The translations under genes were made by a program, and so were the position numbers. From Seminavis robusta (lineage: Eukaryota > Bacillariophyta > Bacillariophyceae > Naviculales > Naviculaceae), in the NCBI GenBank assembly GCA_903772945.1, contig CAICTM010001876.1:1-21223 (forward strand): 21,223 nucleotides of DNA. Reading direction: 5' to 3'. Shown piece by piece: positions 8,188 through 16,543 of this stretch. The notes below the pieces were generated by a model that saw only the letters and a program-made list of their open reading frames with translations, made no database searches and was not told the origin of the DNA. Within the stretch, counting starts at the first letter, position 1, and the number at the start of each line of letters is the position of its first letter.

Positions 8188-8584
8188 AGGCCCAGAGGGA
8201 CAGGCCTACAGTAGATAGTAATCCACGATTGCATGCAAAGGCATGGATGTGACATTCTCACGAATGAGCCTCTGTTCACTGGATGGCGTCTTACCATGAA
8301 GGAGCTCGTATTCTATGTCTTCGTACCTTATAACTACATACATGTACTTGCAACGCCGAGGTGATCGCTGACAGGTGGATTCGTCAAAGTACTACTAGTC
8401 TAGCTAGAAGAAATACTTTTTCAACAGTGTACACAAATAGGTTGGTTATAGTGACAAAAGTCAACCAATCAATTCTGTTCTCAATTTCAAATGCTGCTAC
8501 TGTTTGGTACCTATGGATCAATCAGTACCGGTAGAGCTTACCACCTGTAGAGCGTATCACAAAGATCCGGTTTTCCTCATTCAA
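8188..8584. other. Duplicated flank between gene copy B and coiled-coil pseudogene
   Basis: No gene is seen. The left part matches the 3' flank of copy A. The right part (about 8395-8570) matches the 3' flank of coiled-coil gene 1 at 4275-4480. The two similarities meet near the TAGTCTAGCTAG at 8395. Confidence 0.5.
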
Positions 8585-9085
8585 TCACGTAGAGGTTCCC
8601 GCATGCTCCTGGACGGCTCGGGGGTCTTCAGCAGGAGGAGTTTCTTGTTGGGAGGCAACTTACTCATGCTCTTGGACGGCTGCATGGAGTTGCCGGAATA
8701 GTACATATAGTTGCAGGAGTTGTGCATTTTGTTGCTGAAGTCCTGCACAGATCTCCTGAAGTCCTGCAGTGAGCTCCTGCCATGGCTGTAATTCTGGATT
8801 GTTCTCGAAAAAGGTCTTAGTGACACTCTGTTGGATGGGTGTCTAGTTTTCAAGAATGATCTTGGCCAATTCCTCTGCTTTGATCTTGAAGGCCTTGAGC
8901 TGTTCCTCCGTTTCGATCCGCTTGGTCTCGACCTCCTTGTGGCAACGTTGGCGTTCCTGTTTGTGGCAACGATCCAACTCCTCCATCTTCTCTATGTGGC
9001 GACGATCTTTTTCAATGGCTTCCGCCTTGTCGCGTTTCCGCTGGGCCTTGATACGGTCCATGTCTTGAGCGTGCTGGCGCTCCAT
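8585..9085 (-). pseudogene. Coiled-coil protein, paralogue 2, with two in-frame stops
   Basis: From ATG at 9085 the minus frame encodes a charged helix (MERQHAQDMDRIKAQRKRDK...) and reaches TAG at 8843-8845. The same frame continues with no other stop through a Gln/Leu-rich stretch (LTAGLQEICAGLQQQNAQLL) to LHAAVQEHE and TAA at 8660-8662. It then continues again to a second AVQEHAG and TGA at 8585-8587. The region after the first TAG aligns with gene 1 (QEILAQGQALLAQGQETN) and the end with gene 3 (LFAAVQEM), so the stops interrupt a once longer protein. The duplicated AVQEH near the end is curious. This would be a coiled-coil protein of about 166 codons if read through; function unknown. Confidence 0.65.
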
Positions 9086-9502
9086 CTCGGCTTGTGAGGT
9101 CGAACATACTAGCTAGTACTTGCTTGTTGTTGATGTTGATGTGATGGCGATGGCTAGGTAGATGTTGGCTTCCTGCTGATGGCTTGTTGAATTTATGAGG
9201 GTGATAAAGGGAGGTATGATAAAAGAAATTTATCTTCGGCTTTGGATGGGGCCGCCCAAAATGGGCCAGAGCGCGAGCCGATGTAAAGCTGCATTCCATT
9301 TGATTGGCTTTCCAATTCCCGTCGCTCCTGGCCTTCCCATTCCCAGTCCCACCATGTTTCAAAACTGAAGAGCCAGGATCGTTCTGCAACACAGTACGTA
9401 CCTACAGTAGTAGTGAGTGAAAATGTACTTTTTAGCTTAGCTTGCAAAGCCCGAAGGCTGAAGAAAGTCCGAAAGAGAGGAGGAAGACAGGTTTAGAAGG
9501 GT
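9086..9502. other. Upstream region of coiled-coil pseudogene
   Basis: It contains the block shared with the gene 1 upstream region (about 9105-9240). No separate gene is supported; overlapping short ORFs on the minus strand have no recognisable features. Confidence 0.35.
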
Positions 9503-9576
9503 AGTTGCGGTAAATATAGGGTTAAAGTTACGTTTTACTCCATATTTTTGTATGAAAACAAATATTTACCGCAACT
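9503..9576. repeat. Foldback repeat with 15-bp arms
   Basis: AGTTGCGGTAAATAT (9503-9517) and its exact complement (9562-9576) flank a 44-base AT-rich loop. It could be a very short MITE or a stable hairpin. Target duplications are not evident. Confidence 0.6.
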
Positions 9577-10389
9577 TCCTGAACTCCAAAGTTGTCTTCC
9601 AGGTGTCCCAAGGCAGACGTCCGGCCAGCTAGCTGGGTAGCAACAAATGTATGTATTGATAGCTTGCCGAGAAGAGCTCCAAGAAGCATGCAATGGCGAC
9701 ATTTTCTCAAAATGGGAGCCTTAATTTCCAAAAGGGCCCGGTGCACGAAAGGCACAAAAGCACGAAATGAGGAGAACAAGACTAGTTGCCCATGTTGCTG
9801 CTACTAGTACGGTACGTGACCGGTAGGCACTGAAGACGAGTTCAAGAGTTTTGAGCCAGGATCTCTCCCATCAAAAGCAAGACGAAAATACATGTATTCG
9901 TTGCGATCAGCAGTAGGTTGGTGACAAGTTGTGGCCCACCCTATTGCAAGCAACATGTCGGCTCTATCATGTCCATCGTTTTTGGTATAACATCTTCTCA
10001 TGATCACCACTCTAACCACTACTAGCTAGCTAGCTAGCTAGTACATGACATGTATGTATGCATAGCATCATATAATAATAGCCGCTTGTGTGTGTGTGCG
10101 CGTTAACGGTCCTTGCTGGTTCCGTAAAGCTTGCCTAACATGGGTTCCCAATCCCCTTGTGTTGCAGGTGTCGCTCCGTGGAAGAGGAAGTTCCGTGGTC
10201 CTCTCGGGGAAAAAAGACTCCAGTCATCCACCGAAAGCTGAAAGAAGACCTGTCGAACGGAAGAAGCTCCTGCCGATGCTTCCAATTTCACACAGCAAGC
10301 AGATCCATAGAATATGTATCATATGGTTGTTAGCAAAAGTGACCGCTTGTCTGGTTGCTAAACCTGTCCTCCCGTTGTTCTGCTCTCTC
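9577..10389. other. No confident gene; TAGC microsatellite
   Basis: Short ORFs on both strands (for example minus 9528-9779 and 9804-10019) have no recognisable motifs and one crosses the hairpin, so none is called. An array of about five TAGC units lies at 10022-10041, followed by TACATGACATGTATGTATGCAT and a short GT run near 10087. Confidence 0.5.
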
Positions 10390-10612
10390 CCATGGCACCT
10401 GGGACGGTCCACGACTGCATTGGAACGGGACCGAGGATGCTTGGAACGGGACCGAGGATGCTTGGAACGGGACCGAGGATGCTTGGAACACGACTGATTC
10501 TGGTGCCATGGCACGGTCCACGACTGCTTTGGAACGGGACCGAGGATGCTTGGAACGGGACCGAGGATGCTTGGAACGGGACCAAGGATGCTTGGAACAC
10601 GACTGATTCTGG
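10390..10612. repeat. Higher-order tandem repeat of 21-bp units
   Basis: Two long units (10390-10505, and 10506-10612) each contain CCATGGCAC, GGTCCACGACTGC, three copies of a 21-bp repeat GGAACGGGACCGAGGATGCTT, and GGAACACGACTGATTCTGG. Unit 1 has a six-base extra piece near 10399. Because 21 is a multiple of three, each frame encodes a 7-residue repeat: ERDRGCL, GTGPRML and WNGTEDA on plus; FQASSVP, KHPRSRS and PSILGPV on minus. All six frames are open through the array. Confidence 0.85.
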
Positions 10613-11229
10613 TTTTTGTCATGAACCAATCGACAGCATTTGATATTGACATTCTACAGAGCATGCTAGAACTGGCATGGAGCGATCACTTTGATCTTCC
10701 ACTGTTGACTGACATCACACGGATGCCAAGCAATTGTCCCCTCTTTTCATTATTTCGATCATGCTATCTCCTTTACAGCGGCTACTCCTCTTGAAGACGT
10801 CTTCACCATGACCATGACAGGTTCCACGGCACGACCATGACGCCTCCTCTTTCACGGAACGACGACGCACGCCTCTACCGCTACTAGAATGACGCCTCGT
10901 CAATGGCACAAGTTTCTTTTGTTCGGCGGATCGATTCACAGCTTCTCCACTACTGCTTTTGAGTGATGGAACAGGAAATCAATTCCCTTTGATGACATAT
11001 GATGATGGATTGCTTGGAGAAATCCATGACAGAATGACAACGTCCAAATTTGAATTTTCACTGACATTCCATAGGAAAACCTTGGAGATGGCTGAGTCCC
11101 TTCAAGGTTCAAGGGGTGGCTCTGTGAGTGTGTTGGGGAGCTAATAGTCTGACAGACTGTCACTCAGCAATGTATTGGTAGAGCTCTTGCCCTGATAAAA
11201 ATTCAATTATTTTCCTTCAATCTTTACTT
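10613..11229. other. No confident gene; two coding-like stretches
   Basis: On the plus strand 10622-10794 (FDIDILQSMLELAWSDHFDL...) and about 10935-11144 (GNQFPLMTYDDGLLGEIHDR...) look more protein-like than random, but neither has a recognisable domain or a proper start. They could be exons or transposon scraps. Confidence that either is a gene is low. Confidence 0.2.
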
Positions 11230-11350
11230 TGCACTAACCTTGAATGATCATGATTTATTCCTACCCCTAAATTTGTAGAACCTTCAATTTCCAGTTTTGT
11301 TGGCTTATGACTATCTCTATCCCTATATTTTGGCTTCACGGGAACAGGAT
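11230..11350 (+). repeat. Direct repeat, left copy (~120 bp)
   Basis: It begins TGCACTAACCTT, contains TTCCTACCCCTAA and ACCTTCAATTTCCAGTTTTG, and ends near GGCTTCACGGGAACAGG. It aligns along its length with 11714-11833, with about 80% identity by eye. Confidence 0.75.
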
Positions 11351-11451
11351 AAGTCAGCGGGAGCTGCGATACCTCGGCAGAATGACAAATAGAAGAAAGA
11401 GGATCGTGTTTGAGATTGCATCCTTCTTTCAAGGTAGCCCAGGCGCGTCGT

Positions 11452-11613
11452 GTGTTGCCGCCTGGTATCATTCCCTCATTATAACCTTCTTTTTTATTTA
11501 AGCTAGCCCTGGTGGCAACACCCGACTTCGTCGGCGACAACACCCGACTTCGTCATGTGTTGCCACCCACTATCATTCCCTCATTGTAACCTTCTGTTTT
11601 ATATTAAGCTAGC
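11452..11613 (+). repeat. Nested ~57-bp direct repeat with inverted core
   Basis: GTGTTGCC...TATCATTCCCTCATT...AAGCTAGC occurs at 11452-11507 and 11557-11613. Between them AACACCCGACTTCGTC is repeated at 11517 and 11539. GGTGGCAACAC (11511-11521) pairs with GTGTTGCCACC (11557-11567). No coding potential. Confidence 0.7.
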
Positions 11614-11713
11614 ATTGGCATTGCCACGGGCTAACCCATAATTTACAACTATCATTCGATCGTGTAACTCTAAATTTACAACACCTGCTGGCTTATTGTG
11701 TTTTTGTCCTGAG

Positions 11714-11833
11714 TGCACTAACCTTAAATTACATTGATATATTCCTACCCCTAACTTTTATTGAACCTTCAATTTCCAGTTTTGCCAGCTTACATTATCT
11801 CTATCCTTATACCCTGGCTTCACCGGAATAGGG
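11714..11833 (+). repeat. Direct repeat, right copy (~120 bp)
   Basis: Counterpart of 11230-11350 in the same orientation. The pair encloses the nested repeats at 11452-11613, so the ~600-bp segment could be a small non-autonomous element or a local duplication. Confidence 0.72.
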
Positions 11834-11901
11834 GATCCCACAGACAGGAAATGAGGGGGATCCCACAGACAAAAACCAGGGGGATCCCACAGACAGATTA
11901 T
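11830..11901 (+). repeat. 24-bp tandem repeat, three copies
   Basis: Copies start at 11830, 11854 and 11878. Each contains AGGGG(G)ATCCCACAGACA, with GGGATCCC as a palindromic core and a variable tail. Confidence 0.85.
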
Positions 11902-11909
11902 TTGCCATT

Positions 11910-12057
11910 AAAGGGGTAGAGGACTCAGGCAGTTAACCTGCCGAGGTAATAGGATATAGGAAATAGGAAATACCAAAAAGGGGGTAGAGAGCTCAGGCAG
12001 ATAGACTGCTGAGGTAAAGGGGTGGAGGGCTCAGGCAGATAGACTGCCCAGGTAAAG
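11910..12057 (+). repeat. ~42-bp tandem repeat, three copies
   Basis: Copies at about 11910-11949, 11976-12017 and 12016-12057 share AAGGGG(T)GAG, CTCAGGCAG, a short linker, CTGC and AGGTAA. CAGGCAG and CTGCC can pair within a unit. A 26-bp insertion with GGAAATA repeats separates copies one and two. Confidence 0.8.
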
Positions 12058-12391
12058 AACTTTGAGGAGTACGGTGTGCGTTCCGGAACCTTTTATGCAG
12101 CCCTATCTCGTTGTGTTGCTCTATCCACCACGATGTGGAGCTCTTTGCCCCTTTGGAGCTACCGGTACCCGTCAATCATTATCTTCTCCCTGTAGATAGA
12201 AGGGCCATCAATATCCAGGATGCTACCGGTACATACACAAGGCTGTCTCCTCATCAAGCAGCTTCCAGATCTGCGTAATGCCAATGTTCAAATCTTGTCC
12301 GATGATACTTCTGCAATGGTTTGGATCCACAGCAACCACCAAAGATTATCCACCATGGATGCTGGAAATCATTGTTGGCCCATTGTCAGAG
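12058..12391 (+). pseudogene. Possible RNase H-like retroelement scrap
   Basis: A plus frame near 12220-12391 reads VQILSDDTSAMVWIHSNHQR, which resembles the SDDT-A-W signature in RNase H-like domains of retroelement pols. The preceding sequence (about 12065-12170, FYAALSRCVAL...) may be part of the same remnant with a stop between. The Ty3/gypsy LTR begins directly at 12392, so the newer element probably inserted here. This is a weak similarity judged by eye. Confidence 0.3.
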
Positions 12392-12810
12392 TGCAATACA
12401 CGGCTCTTAGCCTTATTCGCGACTCGATCCTAGATAGGGTTTGAGTTCGACTCATGACTCGTGAATAGTTATTAAGACAGGGTTCTCAATGACCGCGCTG
12501 GTCATACTAGGTTGATGATGAAACATCGCTCTAGATATTTAGCCACCGTGGAGTACTTCCACGCTACTAGATCCATGCTAGACAAATCTTCCACGCATTC
12601 CGTTTTAGGATCGTGGAGATACGTAGGATTACTACCGCAACCTACTCTATCACACTTTATAGTATCCCGCGGGAGACCAGATCTACGATCCTTTGATGGT
12701 GATCTCTCTCGTTGATTAGTTTTCATAGCTTTCTAATCTCTCTCATAATTTTCATTCTCTCAAACTCAAAACACTCGAAAGATCTTTACACTAGCTTTTA
12801 GCGTAGTGCA
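12392..12810 (+). repeat. 5' LTR of Ty3/gypsy copy 2 (419 bp)
   Basis: TG...CA boundaries as in copy 1, with roughly 96% identity to it by eye and 9 bp shorter. The base before it ends the flank CAGAG (12387-12391), the candidate target-duplication half; the partner is lost with the 3' end. Confidence 0.93.
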
Positions 12811-12832
12811 TTTTGTTAACAAACACAATAGC
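12811..12832 (+). other. Palindromic leader where the primer-binding site should be
   Basis: Directly after the LTR comes TTTTGTTAACAAACACAATA. TTTGTTAACAAA (12812-12823) is a perfect 12-bp palindrome, and there is no TGG start that would pair with a tRNA CCA end. The same sequence follows the LTR end in copy 3 (19364-19375). Confidence 0.6.
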
Positions 12833-12862
12833 TTTCAGCTACCCTCAACTTATTCCTTCACC

Positions 12863-14191
12863 ATGAAGATTGCTCAAGGAAAGCATGCGTTCACCAACTT
12901 CGAGAAACAGTTGCGTGACAAACCCATTCTTCCTCTCGTCGACAATGACGAAGACGCCGAGATCGACGATTCTTGTGCAACCACCTACAAACTTCGCACC
13001 GTTCCTGCAGATGCAAACAGTGCCAAATACACCTTCAAGGTAGCCATCATCAATGGTTCCAACACTCCGCGTCAGACCATCAAGTGGGCTACGAATATGG
13101 AGAAGGTCTTCGTTGGACTCAACCTTGCCAATGCCGACGACAAACATCGCCTTCTCAAGGAGATGATTTCCAGCTCTGCGAAGAGTGCCTACGAAGCTGG
13201 GTGTGCAGGCCATCGTGCCATGCGTCATAACGCCCTATGACAAATTGCTGTGAACGCAATTCCTCCACGCGATGTGACTTCTGGAGAAACCGAAGTAGCC
13301 TTCCAGGCTCGTGTCCAAGCTGCATGGGACGGTGCAGCGGAACCCGCTCTAAGCGATGCTGACATCACCTTTGGAATCAACGCGGTTATCGAAGCAGCCT
13401 GTCCTTACAAGGCTCTCGAAAAACAGAAATGCTTCATGTGTCGCAAGATGCGTAAGCCTAGCAAGATGACAACTCGCGCCTACATCAACAACCTCACTCG
13501 GATGAATACCGATGAGCTTCCACGTTTGCCACCTTTCGGTGTCAATCAACAGTTGAACCAGGACGAATTCATTGACATCATCTGTCATGGCATTCCTCGT
13601 TCCTGGATGCGCAAGATGGACGAACACGACTTCGATCCTTTCACTGCCGAGATGACAGCTCTCATTGGATTCTGTGAGCGCATGGAATCCGCTGAAGACT
13701 TTGACAAAGGCAGTGATGCCAAGCAAGCTCCTTCGAAGAAGAACAGCAGCAAGAAGTACAAGTCTGCTCGCAACAACGACCATTCTTCCAAGAGCGAAGA
13801 CAAGTGGTGTGATTACCACGAGTCCAGCACTCACAATACTGCTGATTGCATGACTCTGAAGAAACTCAAAGCCAAGTCCTCGTCTGACAACGATAGCAAG
13901 CCATCGTACAACAAGAACAAGACTTGGAAACGAAAGTCTATCGATGCCAAGTCCTACACCAAGAAGGAACTTTCTGTCCTTATGAAGAAAGTCTCCAACG
14001 CTGCGGTCAAGGCGGATCGCAAGAAGAAAAGCGAATGCAACCATGTTGCCAAACGCAAGTCAGACAACTCTGACAACGAGGATGACTCCTCTGTCGGGTC
14101 CCTCAACATGATGGACAAGAAAATGGCTGCAGTCGACAAGGCTCTTGCCGACTTCGACTTCAATCATTCAGATGGAGAGATCTCCGTCTGA
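12863..14191 (+). pseudogene. gag: Ty3/gypsy gag, one premature stop
   Basis: ATG at 12863 after the leader opens a frame that continues to TGA at 14189-14191 except for one TGA at 13238-13240. Without that stop the product would be about 442 residues, long for a gag. The middle is a helical capsid-like region (FIDIICHGIPRSWMRKMDEH near 13570). A zinc-knuckle variant WCDYHESSTHNTADC (CX2HX4HX4C, near 13807-13850) follows, and then a Lys/Ser-rich, nucleic-acid-binding type tail. Gag would form the virus-like particle and bind genomic RNA. The terminal TGA is in the same frame as the protease that follows and is conserved in copy 3, unlike the internal one, which lies in a region copy 3 lacks. 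Confidence 0.85.
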
Positions 14192-14917
14192 GGATTAGGC
14201 CAGGATGATGATTCAACGGAACCATGTTCCGATTTCTCATACCTAAGTGATGAAGATATCTCACTAACTAGTAAACAAGAATTGTTTGCAACTGAGGAAG
14301 TCTACGGCAAATTAGATAATTGCCTAGAAGCTGCTCAACTAGATTCTGACGATCTATCCAGCATTGTTAACCTTGTCCGTGGCCAACCACCTCGTCAACG
14401 TCGCAAGACAAGAGACCTCAAAACTATCGTCTATGTTAGATTTAACAGACGAGAAAAAGGGAAACAAAAACCCGTTACACTCCGTTGCTTACTGGATACA
14501 GGAGCATCCGGAACCTTGATTACCCAAATTCATGCTAAGAGATTAAGCATGAAGGATCATGGGGGCGTCCAAACACTATGGAATAACCCTGTAAAGGAAT
14601 TAAACTACAGCACGAAGTGTAAGGGTGCACTTATGACTCCTGAGTTCCACGATGATAGAATTATCGAATGGAACTTGCACGACACCAAGAACTTGGGGGC
14701 GTATGACATGATCATAGGTCGAGACATTCTCTCCGATCTAAGAATCAAGTTCGATTTCACTACCATGTCAGTGAAGTGGAATAGCACATCTTTCCCTATG
14801 AAAGATAGCAATACCAACGAAGAAAGGAACTTATTCATCCCTGATCCTACAGCTGTCGCGACAGTGCAGATCGTCTCAAGAGGACTCTTGACGAGAAATA
14901 CGAACGGCCTGACTTAA
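14192..14917 (+). pseudogene. Ty3/gypsy aspartic protease, frameshifted at its end
   Basis: The gag frame resumes after TGA 14189-14191 and stays open to 14917. CLLDTGASGTLI (near 14490-14520) is the retropepsin active-site motif with catalytic Asp, and IIGRDILSDL (near 14710-14745) fits the second conserved protease segment. This enzyme would cleave Gag-Pol. Around 14855-14860 copy 2 has one base fewer than copy 3, so the last ~20 residues are out of frame and the RT moves to another frame. The listed end is the stop of the shifted tail. Confidence 0.85.
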
Positions 14918-15728
14918 GGCAGATATGCCAGAGTCAAAACCAGGTAAATAAGGAAGAGCAGGAACCGCTTCATGCCTTATTGACCAAGTGCTCCGACCAA
15001 TTCGAAGGTACTTTAGGAAAGCGACAAATGGACGACTACGAAGTAGAACTTCGTCCTGACGCCAAACCCTATCACGCTAGAGCTTATCCTACTCCACGTG
15101 TCCATACCAACACTCTTAAGACAGAGGTCGAACGTCTCTGCGACGCAGGAGCACTTAAGAAGGTAAACTGTTCCGAGTGGACGGCACCAACATTTATCAT
15201 TCCCAAAAAGAATGGATCTATACGGTTCATCTCTGACGTCCGGGAACTGAACAAAAGGATTGAGCAAAAACCTTGTCCGATCCCAAGGATACAAGACATG
15301 CTACTGAATCTAGACGGATTCAGGAAATACGAGTACCAGCGAGTACCGATGGGCCTATGCAATAGTCCCGACATCTTCCAAAGGAAGATGGGAACACTCA
15401 TGCACGACTTGGAAAATGTCCGTGCATACATTGATGATCAACTCATCCTACCTAACGGCGATCTAGTGGATCACGTTGAATAGTTAGATGAAGTTCTCCT
15501 AAAGGCTTCAAGAAGCCGGACTTAAGATCAATGCTACCAAGTCCCTCTTTGAAAGAAGAGAACTTGAGTATCTAGGCTACTGGATTACTTGAGAAGGAAT
15601 CCAACCCGTAACCAAGAAAATAGATGCGATCCAGAATATCGCTCCTCCTACGAACAGGAAGAAACTTGGTAGATTCATTGGACTAGTGAACTACTATCGA
15701 GACATTGGATCAGACGATCACATGTACA
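14860..15728 (+). pseudogene. Ty3/gypsy reverse transcriptase, deleted and interrupted
   Basis: From the frameshift on, the RT frame runs through 15480. TAPTFIIPKKNGSIRFISDVRELNK is the RT fingers signature (described by position 15181-15255), MGLCNSPDIFQ and YIDDQL (near 15348 and 15427) are motifs B and C. Between LDGFRK and YEYQRVPMGL (15324-15333) about 40 residues normally present are missing in frame, including the motif A catalytic Asp. TAG at 15481-15483 follows, then a frameshift, then the thumb-side segment (ELEYLGYWIT, TGA near 15589, GRFIGLVNYYRD). The polymerase cannot be active. The sequence ends where integrase DNA begins. Confidence 0.87.
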
Positions 15729-15922
15729 TACAACGTCGGGATCCCAAGAAAAGGAATCCCTGTCCATTTCATTGCTTGACAATGATTGATCCCGTAACCG
15801 AATGGTTCGAGATGCCGAGATCTGCTCCAATGCAGCAGACGAAGTAGCCATCGTTCTAGAACAGACGTGGCTCACCAGTATCCATGGCCTGCTGAGGTTT
15901 ATCATGGATAGGAACGTGAGTT
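15729..15922 (+). pseudogene. Integrase core scrap of the same Ty3/gypsy family
   Basis: It aligns with 662-856 of copy 1 (TACAACGTCGGG..., CATTGCTTGACAATGATTGATCCCGTAACC described by position 15762-15798). It has several small indels, so no frame stays open throughout. It carries GCAGCAGACGAAGTAGCC where copy 1 has TAA in place of GAA. It is joined on the left to RT and on the right to Ty1/copia sequence. Confidence 0.88.
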
Positions 15923-16486
15923 GATGACTGGGGGAAATTGATTCAAGGATTGAAGTTCCTGGACCAAACAGTGGAGGACAAGTTGATACTCCACGTTGAT
16001 GATATCCGTGTCATCACTTGGTGGGTGGATGCATCATTTGCAGTCCATCCTGATTACCGTTCCCATACAGGAGGAGTCATGTCCTTTGGAAGAGGAGCGG
16101 TGCTTTCTGTATCCGCGAAACAGAAGCTCAACTCAAGAAGCAGCACTGAAGCGGAATTGATTGGAGCTGACGATGTTATGTCGCCCATGTTGTGGGCAAA
16201 GTTGTTCCTTGAAGAGCAGGGGATCGTTGTCAAGGACAACATCCTCATGCAGGACAACAAAAGCACGATCATTCTTGCAGAGAATGGCAAAGGCAGTTCG
16301 GGCAAAAGAACTCGGGCTATCAACATTCGTTTCTTTTTTATTCATGACCAAATTGGAAAAGGCAACCTTAGAGTTGTGTATTGCCCAACCTTGGAGATGC
16401 GTGGAGATTTTTTCACGAAGCCCCTTCAGGGCAAGCTCTTCCACGAGCACAGGGCTTTCATCATGGGGCATCCACCCCTTGTTTGA
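15923..16486 (+). pseudogene. pol: Ty1/copia RNase H, C-terminal part of pol
   Basis: The frame opens at GAT 15923 (DDWGKLIQGLKFL) and ends TGA 16484-16486. It shows the Ty1/copia RNase H order: WWVDASFAVHPDYRSHTGG (near 16019-16075), SAKQKLNSRSSTEAELIGA (near 16111-16167), LMQDNKSTIILAENG (near 16243-16290), then RAINIRFFFIHDQI and DFFTKPLQGKLF near the C-terminus. The catalytic Asp and Glu residues (VDAS, TEAEL, QDNKS) are present. It would digest the RNA strand of the RNA-DNA hybrid. The RT and integrase upstream are missing; Ty3/gypsy DNA lies there instead, so this is a truncated element or one end of a recombination chimera. Confidence 0.9.
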
Positions 16487-16543
16487 TTGCCTAATTTATT
16501 TTATTCGTTCCACGGTAGCCACTTAGGGCACCGTGCAGGAGTG

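Larger units (their letters stand above)
12392..15922 (+). mobile_element. Ty3/gypsy retrotransposon, copy 2, 5' LTR to integrase scrap
   Basis: The order is 5' LTR, palindromic leader, gag, aspartic protease, RT, then an abrupt join to a 190-bp piece of integrase. The RT-RNase H connection, RNase H and integrase zinc finger are deleted, and the 3' end is replaced by Ty1/copia sequence at 15923. Same family as copy 1 (1-1984) and copy 3 (18117-19393). Multiple stops and frameshifts show it is inactive. Confidence 0.92.

Noticed and set aside
9528..9779. 83-residue minus-strand ORF
   Set aside because: It crosses the foldback repeat and shows no domain or homology I recognise.
10090..10664. 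Several long overlapping ORFs on both strands
   Set aside because: They are open only because of the 21-bp repeat array; none has a credible start or domain.
11160..11210. tRNA-like TTGGTAGAGCTCTTGCCCTGA
   Set aside because: It resembles a tRNA D-arm, but no B box, anticodon stem or acceptor pairing follows.
13349..14044. 231-residue ORF antisense to gag
   Set aside because: Shadow of the Lys-rich gag; no recognisable features.
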